Assembly: GCA_913056185.1 (NCBI GenBank)
Contig: CAJXLV010000003.1
Location: 1-64,000, forward strand
Length of the DNA: 64,000 nt
Reading direction: 5' to 3'
Source of the DNA: an uncultured Bacteroidota bacterium
Lineage (GTDB): Bacteria > Bacteroidota > Rhodothermia > Rhodothermales > Salinibacteraceae
Of the stretch, positions 26,369 through 35,566 are shown piece by piece (position 1 is the stretch's first letter; every line of letters starts with the position of its first letter). The notes below the pieces were generated by a model that was not told where the DNA came from, did no database searches, and saw only the letters and a list, made by a program, of their open reading frames with translations. The translations under genes and the position numbers were made by a program.

Positions 26369-27763
26369 TCAGTTCGTTGCAGTTTGCTCCCGAATCCAGG
26401 ACGAGACCGCCCGCAGGGCCTTCGGCGCCATCGTGGTCTCTATCTGGGCGTACTCGGTCGGGAGCCCAGTGTCGGCGGGCTGAAACAGATGGTTGAGGCC
26501 GTCCAGCACGCGGACCGTCGCGTCGTCGCTCGGGCTGGATCGGAGCGCCTCGCACATCGGCTCCACGTTCTGAGCGGGCGGCACCTGGAGGTCGTTGCTT
26601 CCGTAGAGCGCCAGCACGGGCACATCTACCTGCCGCAGCGTGGGCGCCGGGTCGTGCCGAACGAAGAACCGGAACCAGGGACTCGTCACCTGCTCGATCT
26701 GCGCCTGGACCTGCACAGCGGGGAGGCCCCGTTTTTTGAGGATCGTTCGCACCTGGTCGGCCATCTCTGCCGAGTCGGACGCCGTACGAATCGCTTTCAT
26801 CATGCGCTTCTGCCCGGACCGGACGGAGTCGACGGCCGAGGGCGGAGCCCCCTGGGCGGACGCCATCGCTGCCCCCTGCTCCACCAAGATCTCGTGCCCC
26901 GGCACGCTCGGCCCGGCCATCAGCACGAGGAAATCGACCGGCTCGAACCGAGTGTGGACCATCGGGGCCACGAGGCCGCCCTCGCTCATGCCGAGCAGCC
27001 CCACCGCGTCCGGATCAGTTTCGGGGCGGTTCTTCAGGAAACGAACCGCCGCTGCCACGTCGCCGGCGAAGTCTTCGGAGGTGGCCCCGTCGAAGGTGCC
27101 CTCCGAGCCCCCCACACCGCGCTCGTCGTACCGAAGCACCGCGAGGCCCTGGCGCGTCAGGTGATCGGCCAGGACGTGGAACAGCTTGTGGTTGAACACC
27201 TCCGAGTTGCGGTCCTGCGGCCCGGAGCCGGAGACGAGTACCACGGCGGGGTGTGGCCCGTCGCCCTCGGGACGCGTGAGGGTGCCGGTCAGCGTGAGGC
27301 CCGCCGACGCGTTCCGGAAGGTCACGGGATCCGCGACGTACGGGTACGGCGGCTCCGGGTGTTGCGGGCGGGGCGGCGGGGCCGTGTCGGTCTCGTCGAC
27401 GGGCGTGAGCGTGAGCGGAAACGAGCGCCCTCCCTGGGTCCACTGCCCCTCCACCTGCGTACCGTCGTCGGCCAGCACGCCCGCGTAGGTGCCCCCGATG
27501 CGATCGACCGAGAGCGTCACACTGTCGCCCGCCACAGTGACGTCGGACACCGGAATCCCGGTCGCCCCCTGGTCGGGACTGTCCATCGTGGCGGTGAGGC
27601 CGTCCTCGCCCTCGTCTACGTGAAAAACAATGCGCAGCCCGCCGCCCACCTGCAGCGTGCCGGCCCACGATCCCAGGACGGCCTCCTGCGCGGACGCCGT
27701 GGTGAGGCCGAAAAGCGCGAAACCGACCCCGAAAAGAAATGCGACGCGATGCCCGTTCAACAT
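26369..27763 (-). CDS. Secreted alpha/beta hydrolase (dienelactone hydrolase-like) with N-terminal beta domain
   Basis: 464 residues. A signal peptide (residues 1-25) is followed by a beta-rich N-terminal domain of about 120 residues (GSWAGTLQVGGGLRIVFHVD ...), then an alpha/beta hydrolase. The oxyanion region is VVLVSGSGPQDRN, the nucleophile is in VGLLGMSEGGLVAP, the acid in LALYGSNDLQVPP and the His in LDGLNHLFQ. Such proteins are annotated as esterases or peptidases of the S9/S33 clan, and the substrate is unknown. The DUF3887/lipocalin-like N-terminal module is common in Bacteroidota and Rhodothermota homologues. Confidence 0.88.
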   Translation of the reverse strand: MLNGHRVAFLFGVGFALFGLTTASAQEAVLGSWAGTLQVGGGLRIVFHVDEGEDGLTATMDSPDQGATGIPVSDVTVAGDSVTLSVDRIGGTYAGVLADDGTQVEGQWTQGGRSFPLTLTPVDETDTAPPPRPQHPEPPYPYVADPVTFRNASAGLTLTGTLTRPEGDGPHPAVVLVSGSGPQDRNSEVFNHKLFHVLADHLTRQGLAVLRYDERGVGGSEGTFDGATSEDFAGDVAAAVRFLKNRPETDPDAVGLLGMSEGGLVAPMVHTRFEPVDFLVLMAGPSVPGHEILVEQGAAMASAQGAPPSAVDSVRSGQKRMMKAIRTASDSAEMADQVRTILKKRGLPAVQVQAQIEQVTSPWFRFFVRHDPAPTLRQVDVPVLALYGSNDLQVPPAQNVEPMCEALRSSPSDDATVRVLDGLNHLFQPADTGLPTEYAQIETTMAPKALRAVSSWIREQTATN

Positions 27764-28045
27764 GGGTTCGGAAGCAGAATGTGACCAGAGGATGCGACGA
27801 GAACCGGACCTGAGGTGCTTCGCGCCCCGTCTCTACTTCGCCCGCGCTCTCTGACGGAGAACAGTGGGGCATGTGCTCTTGAGCGCGATACATGATATGC
27901 ATTGCCCCCCAACGCGATGCTCCGCTCGCCAACGAGAGCAACCGCTCATCAAACGAGCGCCGATACGACTCCCAATTCGGTTTCCATTCCGCGCTTCGGT
28001 GGGGTTCTTGTGTACGCGTTCCCCTCAAACCTCCCGTCTCTGTTC

Positions 28046-29155
28046 GTGTCTGAATCGGCGCCTGCCCGTTCGTCCGCCCCGCCGCTCTCCCCCACAGCCA
28101 TCGGGGGCCTACAGGGGGCCGGGTGGGTTGTCTACGGCATTGCCTACTACCTCACACTGAGGCCCCACCAGCCCTTTGCGGACCTCCTCTGGAAGCAAAC
28201 CCTCATCGCGACGGGGAGCGGCCTGCTTCTAAGCACGGCGCTCGGCGCGCTCTACTGGGCGGTCGGGCTGCGGCGGCAGCCACCCCTCTGGCAGGGGCTA
28301 ACGACCTTCACCGGCGGTCTGGCCGTGGGACTGCTCTGGTATCAGGGGAAGGCGTGGGGCGTCGACTGGGTGGACCCGTTCATCGTCCCCGTCACCGGCA
28401 TCACGGCGCTCCGCCCCGGCGAAGGCTCCATTCTGTCCGCCCTTCCGGCCTTCCCCATCGTCATGCTTGCGTGGAGCGGCCTCTACCTCGGCCTCGTGCA
28501 GTGGTACCAGCAGCAAAAGCAGGCGCGGCGCCTGCTCCGAGCCGACGCGGAGGCCCAACGTGCCCAGCTGCGCATGCTGCGCTACCAGCTCAACCCGCAC
28601 TTCTTCTTCAACGCCCTCAACACCATCGGCGCCCTGGCCGACGAGAATCCCCAGCGTGTAAAGACGGCCGTGCGCGAGCTGTCGGGCTTCCTCCGCTACA
28701 CCTTGCTCGACGAGGGAGCCCTCGACGCCCCCCTCCGCGACGAGGTGGAGGCCGTCGAGCACTACCTCGCCGTCGAGAAAATCCGCTTCGAGGACGACCT
28801 TCAGGGAAGCGTAGATGTCTCCCCCGCATCGGGGCGCCTGACAGTGCCCGCCTTCCTGGTGCTGCCGCTCGTGGAGAACGCGGTGAAGCACGGCCAGTAC
28901 ACGAGCCCCAGGCCCCTGCGCGTTCGCGTGACCGGCACAGTCACGGACGCGGCCCTTGTGGTGGAGGTGGCCAACACAGGGCACTGGCGCGACGACGAGA
29001 GCGGCCCGGACAGCACCGGAACGGGCCTCGACAACGTTCGCCGCCGCCTGGAGGCCCAGCACCCCGACCAGCACCGGCTCAGCATCACCGAGAACGACGG
29101 CTGGGTGCGCGTCCGCATCGAGATTGACACGGAGGCCCTCACGCACGATGTCTGA
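28046..29155 (+). CDS. LytS/YehU-type sensor histidine kinase
   Basis: About 369 residues from a GTG at 28046; an ATG at 27917 would give 412. The shorter form is preferred because the first membrane segment (GAGWVVYGIAYYLTL) then starts about 20 residues in. Four hydrophobic segments precede a short coiled coil (QQQKQARRLLRADAEAQRAQ). The phosphoacceptor is His in LRYQLNPHFFFNALNTIG (His_kinase domain), and the ATPase part has LPLVENAVKHG and TGTGLDNVRRRLE. No separate sensory domain is seen, so the membrane part may sense the signal. The gene overlaps the response regulator by 8 bp, so the two form an operon. Confidence 0.9.
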   Translation: MSESAPARSSAPPLSPTAIGGLQGAGWVVYGIAYYLTLRPHQPFADLLWKQTLIATGSGLLLSTALGALYWAVGLRRQPPLWQGLTTFTGGLAVGLLWYQGKAWGVDWVDPFIVPVTGITALRPGEGSILSALPAFPIVMLAWSGLYLGLVQWYQQQKQARRLLRADAEAQRAQLRMLRYQLNPHFFFNALNTIGALADENPQRVKTAVRELSGFLRYTLLDEGALDAPLRDEVEAVEHYLAVEKIRFEDDLQGSVDVSPASGRLTVPAFLVLPLVENAVKHGQYTSPRPLRVRVTGTVTDAALVVEVANTGHWRDDESGPDSTGTGLDNVRRRLEAQHPDQHRLSITENDGWVRVRIEIDTEALTHDV

Positions 29156-29885
29156 CCCCCTACAGGTGCTCATCGTCGATGACGAGCGGTTGGCCCGAAA
29201 CGCCGTCCGCAGTGCCCTCGACGCGGTGGCGGGCGCTGTGGTGACGGGCGAGGCCGGAAGCGTGGACGCGGCCGCCGAGCAGATTCGGGCAGAGGCCCCC
29301 GACGTGGTCCTGCTCGACGTGCAGATGCGTGGAGAAACGGGCTTCGACCTGCTCGACCGGATCGACACGTCCGTGCAGGTGATCTTTGTCACCGCCCACG
29401 ACGAGCACGCCGTCCGCGCCTTCGAGGTCAACGCGCTCGACTACCTGCTCAAGCCCATCGACCCGGACCGCCTCGCCGAGGCCCTCCAGCGGGCCCGACA
29501 GGCCGAGACGGCCCTTCCCAAACACGAAGAGGCCGATCCGGAGGCCTTCCGGTACGACGACGTGTTTTTCTATGAGGAAGGGCGCCGTCCCCGCTTCATC
29601 CGCATCCGTCAGATTGTGTGCATCGAGGCGGCAGGAAACTACACCGAGCTCCACGTTGCGGACGGCACCACGGCCCTCACCGCTACAACGCTCTCCGCGT
29701 GGACCGATCGACTGCCCGACACTCATTTCGCCCGCATCCACCGCTCCACCATTGTCAACGTTGAGCGCGTGACCGACGTGGAGCGCAACGCCGGCCGCAC
29801 CTACACGGTGCACGTGGACGGCCGGGACGAGCCGCTCTCCATGAGCCGACGCCGGGCGCGGGCCCTCAAAGACCGCCACACGTAG
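29148..29885 (+). CDS. LytTR-family response regulator
   Basis: 245 residues. The receiver domain shows LIVDDERLARNAV (acidic pocket), the phosphoacceptor Asp57 in VVLLDVQMRGETGFDLL, and the conserved Lys in LDYLLKPIDPDR. The C-terminal LytTR DNA-binding domain runs from about residue 140 (IRIRQIVCIEAAGNYTELH ... FARIHRSTIVNVERVTDVER). The partner kinase is immediately upstream and the ATG lies inside its last codons. The target promoters are unknown; LytTR sites are tandem 9-bp repeats and none was recognised. Confidence 0.94.
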   Translation: MSDPLQVLIVDDERLARNAVRSALDAVAGAVVTGEAGSVDAAAEQIRAEAPDVVLLDVQMRGETGFDLLDRIDTSVQVIFVTAHDEHAVRAFEVNALDYLLKPIDPDRLAEALQRARQAETALPKHEEADPEAFRYDDVFFYEEGRRPRFIRIRQIVCIEAAGNYTELHVADGTTALTATTLSAWTDRLPDTHFARIHRSTIVNVERVTDVERNAGRTYTVHVDGRDEPLSMSRRRARALKDRHT

Positions 29886-29978
29886 GGCATCGTCCGCCGA
29901 CGTGGGAATCATTTTTGAGGGAGGACAGGGGCAGTGCTTCCGTTGAGTGTCGTGTCCATTCCCGGTTCCGTTGCCGCT

Positions 29979-32570
29979 ATGCGCATCCTTTCGTCCCTTG
30001 CCCATACGGGCATCGCCGTGCTCGTGGGCACCGCCGCACTGCTCTGGGTGCCTCCCGGAGCCGCGCAGCAGCACACCCCCCAATCCGCCGCGCCCGCTGC
30101 CATGAGCACCGTTCAGGGCGCGCCGCGACTCCAGGCCGCCACGCCAACAGCGCAGGATCGTGCGGCACAGGCGGTGCAGGGCGCCGATCTGCGCGGCAAA
30201 GACGGCCCGATGGCGCGCATGGGGCACACGCTCGCCACCCTGTACTACCAGCACGAAGACGCCGGCCCTGCGGGCGTCCGGCGCTTGTTTGCGGATGGGC
30301 GCCGACCCGGCGGGGCCTCCCCACTCGCGTACTCGGCGGTGGTGTCGGGCGGGGGCACCTTCGTCACCATCCACGCCCTCCGGCACGAGGACCAGTCGTT
30401 GCAGGCGGCCCTTCGCCGCCTCGGACTGGAAGGCGGTACCACCACTGGCCCGCTGGTGTCGGGGCGCCTGCCCATTTCCGCACTCAAAGAGGCGGCGCGC
30501 CTTCCGTCACTGCGCGGCATGGTGCCGGCCTACGCCCGCACCCACGCCGGCAGTGTGGGCTCGGAGGCTGACACCTCGCATCGCGCGTTCGAAGGGCGGT
30601 CCGACCTGGGCGTAGACGGAAGTGGACAAAAGATCTGCGCCCTGTCCGACAGCTACGACCAGAGCGACCTGGCATCCACCACGGCCGCCGATGATGTAGC
30701 ATCGGGCGATCTGCCGGGTGCCGGCAACCCAGCAGGCCGCACCGCTCCCGTCGACGTATTGCAGGACTACAGCGACTCCGCCCCGACCGACGAAGGACGG
30801 GCCATGCTGCAGCTCGTCCACGACATCGCGCCAGGCGCCACCCTCGGCTTTCATACCGCCTTTGGCGGCGTCGGGACGTTCGTGCACGGCATCCGCGAGC
30901 TGGCCGGGGCCGGGTGCACCGTGCTCGTCGACGATGTACGGTACAACATCGAACCGTTCTATCAGGACGGTCCCATCACGAACGTCGTCGACAGCGTGGT
31001 CCACGAGGGCCTTCCGTACTTCTCTTCCGCCGGCAACGACGGCCAAAACGCCTACGATGCCCCCTTTCGCGACTCCGGGCAACAGGGCGTCCTCAGTGGC
31101 AGCGCTACGGCGCACGACTTCGACCCCGGCAGTGCAGTCGACACGCTCCAGCGCATCACCGTTCGGCCGGGCGGGACCTTCCGCATCTTCACGCTGCAGT
31201 GGACCGACCCGTCGGCCCTGGTGGAGGGGTCGGCTGGCCCCGATACGGACCTCGACGTGGCCCTCGTGAACGATACGCTCGGGGTCGTCTCGCAGTCGGC
31301 GGGCAGCAACGTGCGTACCGGCCTTCCCGTAGAAGGCGTTCTCGAGCACACGAACACCGGAGCCATCGACGCCGACCAGGACGGCGCAGCGGACTCCACG
31401 TTTCACCTCGTCATCGAGAAGGCCGAGGGGCCTGCCCCCGACCAGGTCAAGTACATTCACTCCGGCCGGGAATACGCCATTGCGGAGCACGACACGCGCG
31501 GCCCCACGATCTACGGGCACCCGACCGCCGAAGGCGCAATGGCGGTTGCCGCGGCGCCGTTCTTCAACACCAGTGCCTACAACCCGAATGTCTCCTCGGC
31601 GGTCCTCGACGTCTTTTCCTCGAAGGGAGGCATCAAAATCCGATTCGACGACACTGGCGCGCCCATTTCGTCTCCTACCGATCGGGAGAAGCCGGACGTG
31701 ACCGGCACCGACGCGGTCGACAACACGTTTTTTGGGGACGACCTCGACGTGTACGACAGCGATCCGCACCCCAATTTCTTTGGCACGTCGGCAGCCGCTC
31801 CCAACGTGGCGGCCATTGCCGCCCTTTTCCAGTCCCTCAACCCGGGTGCTGCTCCGGCGGACACCTACGCCCAGCTTGAGGCGTCTGCGGTAGATGTTCG
31901 CTTCCGTCAGCAGAGGAAGAACGGAACGATCTCCAGTGAACTCGACTCCACGGGCCCAGGCGTTGATCCCTGGAGCGGCCATGGATTTGTGCAGGCCACT
32001 GTCGCGGCCCTTCCCGTGGCCCTGACGCGCTTTGAGGCCGTTTGGGACGGAGAGGCGGTCGTGCTTCGCTGGGCGACGGCTGCAGAAAGCAACAACGCCG
32101 GATTCGGCGTGGAGCACAAGCGCGGCGACGGGCGCTTCCAGACAATTGCTTACCGCAACGGTGCAGGCACCACCCGCGAGCCGCAGCGCTATCGCTACCG
32201 GACCGAGCGCCTGCCGCCCGGCTCGCACACCTTCCGCCTGCGGCAGGAAGACCTCGACGGCTCCGCTACGCACAGCAAGGAGATCACGGCACAACGGAAG
32301 TTGTCCGGGACGCACAGCGTTACGGCCGTCACCCCGAACCCCGTATCGGGCAATAGTACCGTGTCGGTTGTCGTTACCTCTCCACAAGTCGTCCGGGTTC
32401 GCGTCTACGACGTGCTCGGCCGGCAGGTAGCGCGCCTCCACAGCGGTCCCGTGGGCGCCAACGTGCCCCTGTCCCTAGCGGTGGGGCGCCGCCTTCAGAG
32501 CGGCGTGTACATTCTGCACGTGAAGGGAGAGACGTTTGCCACCACCCGCAAGTTTGTGCGCGTCCGATAG
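29979..32570 (+). CDS. Secreted S53-like (subtilase-fold) peptidase with C-terminal sorting domain
   Basis: 863 residues. A signal peptide (AVLVGTAALLWVPPGAAQQ) is followed by a propeptide-like domain (about 60-205: GADLRGKDGPMARMG ... LVSGRLPISALKEAARLPSL). The peptidase core has the Asp in ICALSDSYDQSD (about residue 224), a Glu instead of His in PTDEGRAMLQLVHDIAPGA (about 272) and the nucleophile in NFFGTSAAAPNVAA (about 604). The Glu/Asp/Ser arrangement is that of sedolisin-like (S53-like) enzymes rather than classical S8. After residue 680 come a fibronectin-like module (LTRFEAVWDGEAVVLRWATA) and a terminal domain of about 80 residues (VTPNPVSGNSTVSV ... VYILHVKG) typical of type IX secretion. 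ATG 29979 is chosen for its signal peptide. Confidence 0.88.
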   Translation: MRILSSLAHTGIAVLVGTAALLWVPPGAAQQHTPQSAAPAAMSTVQGAPRLQAATPTAQDRAAQAVQGADLRGKDGPMARMGHTLATLYYQHEDAGPAGVRRLFADGRRPGGASPLAYSAVVSGGGTFVTIHALRHEDQSLQAALRRLGLEGGTTTGPLVSGRLPISALKEAARLPSLRGMVPAYARTHAGSVGSEADTSHRAFEGRSDLGVDGSGQKICALSDSYDQSDLASTTAADDVASGDLPGAGNPAGRTAPVDVLQDYSDSAPTDEGRAMLQLVHDIAPGATLGFHTAFGGVGTFVHGIRELAGAGCTVLVDDVRYNIEPFYQDGPITNVVDSVVHEGLPYFSSAGNDGQNAYDAPFRDSGQQGVLSGSATAHDFDPGSAVDTLQRITVRPGGTFRIFTLQWTDPSALVEGSAGPDTDLDVALVNDTLGVVSQSAGSNVRTGLPVEGVLEHTNTGAIDADQDGAADSTFHLVIEKAEGPAPDQVKYIHSGREYAIAEHDTRGPTIYGHPTAEGAMAVAAAPFFNTSAYNPNVSSAVLDVFSSKGGIKIRFDDTGAPISSPTDREKPDVTGTDAVDNTFFGDDLDVYDSDPHPNFFGTSAAAPNVAAIAALFQSLNPGAAPADTYAQLEASAVDVRFRQQRKNGTISSELDSTGPGVDPWSGHGFVQATVAALPVALTRFEAVWDGEAVVLRWATAAESNNAGFGVEHKRGDGRFQTIAYRNGAGTTREPQRYRYRTERLPPGSHTFRLRQEDLDGSATHSKEITAQRKLSGTHSVTAVTPNPVSGNSTVSVVVTSPQVVRVRVYDVLGRQVARLHSGPVGANVPLSLAVGRRLQSGVYILHVKGETFATTRKFVRVR

Positions 32571-32607
32571 CATTCACGGCCCCGTTGCCCGTTCCCTCAC
32601 TGGCCCT

Positions 32608-33258
32608 ATGCCTCGCATCTCGCTCTCCACCCTCGCTCTTTTGAGCAGCCTGGTCTTCGCGCTGGGCGGTGCGTTCCTGTCTTCGAAGACTGCCGTTGCG
32701 CAGTCGCCGCCCGACAGCCTCCGCACCGAGGCGCTGAAAGACTTTCACGGCCCCGACCTTGAAGGCAAAGACGGCCCTCTGGCCGCGGCGGGCCTCGACT
32801 TGCTGGTGCTGTACCACGAGTACCGGGCGTTTCGGGCGCGGGGCGAGAAGACGTTTTCCCCAAGCGTGGCGCGGGCCAACGTTCGGAACGGCCATGTCCT
32901 AATCGACGCGATTGCGGACGTGGAAGGAGAGCGGTTGCGGGCCGACTTGCAGGCTCTTGGCCTCGTAGAGGCCGCCGTGGCCGGACGCGTGGTGTCGGGA
33001 CGGCTTCCAATTCTGCAGGTGCCGGCGCTGGCCCAGGTCGAGTCGCTCCGGGGCGTAATTCTGTCGCGGGCTCAGACCCAGGGCAACGCGTCCCGCACAT
33101 CTGCCCCCGCTGTTTCCCCGGAGCCGGCCCCCGGCCTTTCGGGAGGTGCCGTCGGGGCGTCTTCGCACACGGCCGCGCCCCAAGCCCCCCGCCGGAACGG
33201 GCGAGACAACGGACTTTTTTCTGGGAGGACTCGTGATCTTGCTTCTCGCAGAATTGTA
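32608..33258 (+). pseudogene. Stand-alone propeptide-like secreted protein, paralogue of the S53-like peptidase (frameshifted or truncated)
   Basis: The reading frame starts at ATG 32608 with a signal peptide (LSSLVFALGGAFLSSKTAVAQ). A domain follows that aligns with the propeptide of the peptidase just upstream: GPDLEGKDGPLAAAGLDLLV against GADLRGKDGPMARMGHTLAT, and VVSGRLPILQVPALAQVESL against LVSGRLPISALKEAARLPSL. No catalytic domain follows. In the same frame translation would continue to 33513, antisense to the TonB receptor gene, with a non-native tail. If one C is removed from a run of six (33185-33190), the frame instead ends at TAG 33256-33258 after a hydrophobic tail (FFLGGLVILLLAEL) that could be a membrane anchor. 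It is either a degraded paralogue or a short inhibitor-like gene; I cannot decide. Confidence 0.55.
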
Positions 33259-33294
33259 GCCCTCGCCCGCACGAATCCCCTTCGCACCTCGCCC

Positions 33295-35226
33295 TTACAG
33301 CCGCACCGATGCTCCCACCAGCAGGGTGCGGCCCGGCATCGGTGCGTTGAAAACCTCGCTGTACTGGCGGTCAAAGGCGTTCCGCAGCTCCAGGGAGAGC
33401 GCCGCACGGGCGCCCGAGAGGCGCGTGGTGTAGGCGACCCGCCCGTGTACCACGCCGTACCGGTCGGTCGCCAGGGGGGCATCGCGCAGCCGCTCCTTCC
33501 AGCGGCCCTGTAGCCCAAGAATGAGGCCGCCCGCGCGGATTGTGGCCCGGCCTTTTACGTGGTGGCGGGCGCTGTTGAGGCCATATTTGTAGTCGGACGG
33601 CGCCGCGGCGGCGTCGAGCGTGGCGTCGAGGAGCGTGTACGCCGCGTTGAGGGTCAAGTCGGCCGCCCCGAGGCGACGATCGAGCGACAGTTCGGTTTCG
33701 AGCCCGGTCGTGGTGGTGCGGTCCAGGTTCTGAGCCTGGAAGTAAGAGGGACCCGACGCCCGCTCCCGCAGTAAATAGTCAATTGCGCTCTGGGTCGTGC
33801 GGTGAAAGCCCGTCACCGAGAGCGAAAGGCCGGCGGGCAGGCGTACGTCGGCGCCGGCCTCGCCCGACCAGGCGGTCTCGGCATCGAGGTCTTCGTTGCC
33901 CCGGTTCGTCTGCGAGTCGATGTAGCGCTCCACGTAGTTGGGCGCACGTACCACGCGCCCACCGCCGGCCCGCAGCGTGGCCGCGCCAAGATCGTAGGCC
34001 AGGTAGAGCTGCGGCGTCGGCTCCACGTCGTAGGTGGGGTCGTAGCTGAGGCGCGTGCTCTGGTTGACCGTGAGGCGTGGGGTGGCCTGCCAGCGCAGGC
34101 TCGCAAACACTCCGGCCGAGGGATCGCTGCGGAGCCCGTCCCGGTTGCTGTCGAGGCCGCGGAGGCCTGCGGACGCCCCGCCGGTGGCCCGCACGCGGCC
34201 CCAGGTGTGTGCAACCTGCCCTTGCGCCCGGAGTCGGCGGCTGATGTGGCGATTGGACCCAGACGCGCTGTTGTAGGTGTAGCGGTCGCGGTGCTGCTTG
34301 CCAAAGAGCTGCACGCGCCACGGCGTGTCCGTATCGTCGGCGCTGGCCAGCCGGCTCTGCAGCCAGAAGGTGGAGGTGGCCTCGCGGGCGCGGTCGGTGG
34401 AGAAATTCGTGTAGTACTGGTAGGCCCCGAACTCGCGGTCGTCGACCCCGGCGCGGGTGTAAAGCGTCGCGTCGCCCACGGACTGCGCCACCGCCGCCGT
34501 GGCGGATCGGCGCTGGAAGTCGGTCCGCACCGGCGCCCCATCGTCGTAGCTGAGCGGCGCGCCGTCAGCCGTCACCGTCTGTCCGTCGCTGCCCTGCGCG
34601 GTGGCCGCCGCGCTGACGGTCGTGTTCGCCCCGACGCGGCGTGCCGAGGCCCCCGCGTCGTACAGGGCGTGCGTGCCGTACCGCCCGTCCACGCGCCCCG
34701 ACAGGCCCGTATTCGCCATCCGTCCGCTGCGCAGGGCCGTCTTGGTGATGAGGTGGACCACGCCGCCGAGGGCGTCGGGGCCGTAGAGGGCCGTGGCGGA
34801 GCCGTGCAGCACCTCCACACGGGCAATTTCCGAGAGGGGCACCGGCAGGTCCATCAGAAAGTGTCCCGTGTACGGATCGTTGATGCGGGCTCCGTCGAGC
34901 AGCAACAGCACACCGTTGAAGGTGGACCCGCGCATTTTCAGATCGCTCTGCACCCCAAACCCGCCGCGGCTCTGCACATCGAGCCCGCCGACCACGCCCA
35001 AAAGCTGATCGACGGAATGGACCGGAAGCGCCTCGATGTCCTGCCGGGTGTAGACGCGAACGCGACGGCCCGTGGTGCTGGCCGGATCGGCGGTGCGGGA
35101 GGCCGTCACGACCACACTGTCGGGCATCTGTACGCGGAAGGCCACCGCGCTGGAGTCCTGGCCCACAGCCGGAATGGCCGCGGCCCAAGTCAGCATACTG
35201 CACAGCATTGCGGCGAGAGGACGCAT
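33295..35226 (-). CDS. TonB-dependent outer membrane receptor (BtuB-like)
   Basis: 643 residues. A signal peptide (AAIPAVGQ) is followed by a TonB-box-like stretch (PDSVVVTAS) and a plug domain (about 45-160: RVRVYTRQDIEALPVHSVDQ, KMRGSTFNGVLLLLDGARIN, IARVEVLHGSATALYGPDAL, GGVVHLITK). The rest is a beta-barrel ending in an aromatic-poor strand (LLVGASVRL). Length and plug order resemble BtuB/FepA-type receptors for cobalamin or siderophores; the ligand is unknown. I looked for a cobalamin riboswitch upstream and did not find one. It is divergent from the second receptor at 35567. Confidence 0.9.
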   Translation of the reverse strand: MRPLAAMLCSMLTWAAAIPAVGQDSSAVAFRVQMPDSVVVTASRTADPASTTGRRVRVYTRQDIEALPVHSVDQLLGVVGGLDVQSRGGFGVQSDLKMRGSTFNGVLLLLDGARINDPYTGHFLMDLPVPLSEIARVEVLHGSATALYGPDALGGVVHLITKTALRSGRMANTGLSGRVDGRYGTHALYDAGASARRVGANTTVSAAATAQGSDGQTVTADGAPLSYDDGAPVRTDFQRRSATAAVAQSVGDATLYTRAGVDDREFGAYQYYTNFSTDRAREATSTFWLQSRLASADDTDTPWRVQLFGKQHRDRYTYNSASGSNRHISRRLRAQGQVAHTWGRVRATGGASAGLRGLDSNRDGLRSDPSAGVFASLRWQATPRLTVNQSTRLSYDPTYDVEPTPQLYLAYDLGAATLRAGGGRVVRAPNYVERYIDSQTNRGNEDLDAETAWSGEAGADVRLPAGLSLSVTGFHRTTQSAIDYLLRERASGPSYFQAQNLDRTTTTGLETELSLDRRLGAADLTLNAAYTLLDATLDAAAAPSDYKYGLNSARHHVKGRATIRAGGLILGLQGRWKERLRDAPLATDRYGVVHGRVAYTTRLSGARAALSLELRNAFDRQYSEVFNAPMPGRTLLVGASVRL

Positions 35227-35566
35227 CGGCGTGGGGGACAATGAAAAACAGACGCGTAAGGCAGCACCGCCCAACGAGCCTCCCTCTTCACAGATCCGCA
35301 GGACAAATCCGCAGGACAGATCCGCAGGCACGAGGAAGGAGACGCCGCACGAACACGTTTGTGTCGCTGGAGGCGCACCGAGCCAGCCGTCGCTCACGCC
35401 CTCAACGCCGTCGGTGCCATGGCGCCTGCGCCACAGTGTCTTGCGGCTCAGGAGCGGCGGGTTGCAGGAATGAAACACCGGACAGCGACCAATTTTTTGC
35501 GGCCAGGCGTACGATCGTTGCTATTCATTCGCCCCTTGCGCTTCCCGACCAAGCAGGCTGCCTCGC
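35227..35566. promoter_or_regulatory. Divergent control region between two TonB receptor genes
   Basis: 340 bp separates the two receptor genes. It contains a triple 13-bp direct repeat (ATCCGCAGGACA/A) at 35291-35330 and an AT-richer patch near 35490-35530 that may hold promoters. No riboswitch, no small gene. The repeat could be an operator or a simple slippage product. Confidence 0.4.
35291..35330. repeat. Triple 13-bp direct repeat
   Basis: ATCCGCAGG recurs at 35294, 35307 and 35320 with a 13-bp period (unit about ATCCGCAGGACAA). It lies 65 bp upstream of the minus-strand receptor start. Confidence 0.75.

Noticed and set aside
33259-33513. C-terminal extension of the stand-alone propeptide gene in the original frame
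   Set aside because: It is antisense to the conserved 3' end of the TonB receptor gene and has non-coding composition.
35227-35566. Possible cobalamin riboswitch upstream of the BtuB-like receptor
   Set aside because: Neither strand carries the conserved B12-box or the AGGGAA and GCCACTG segments at plausible spacing.
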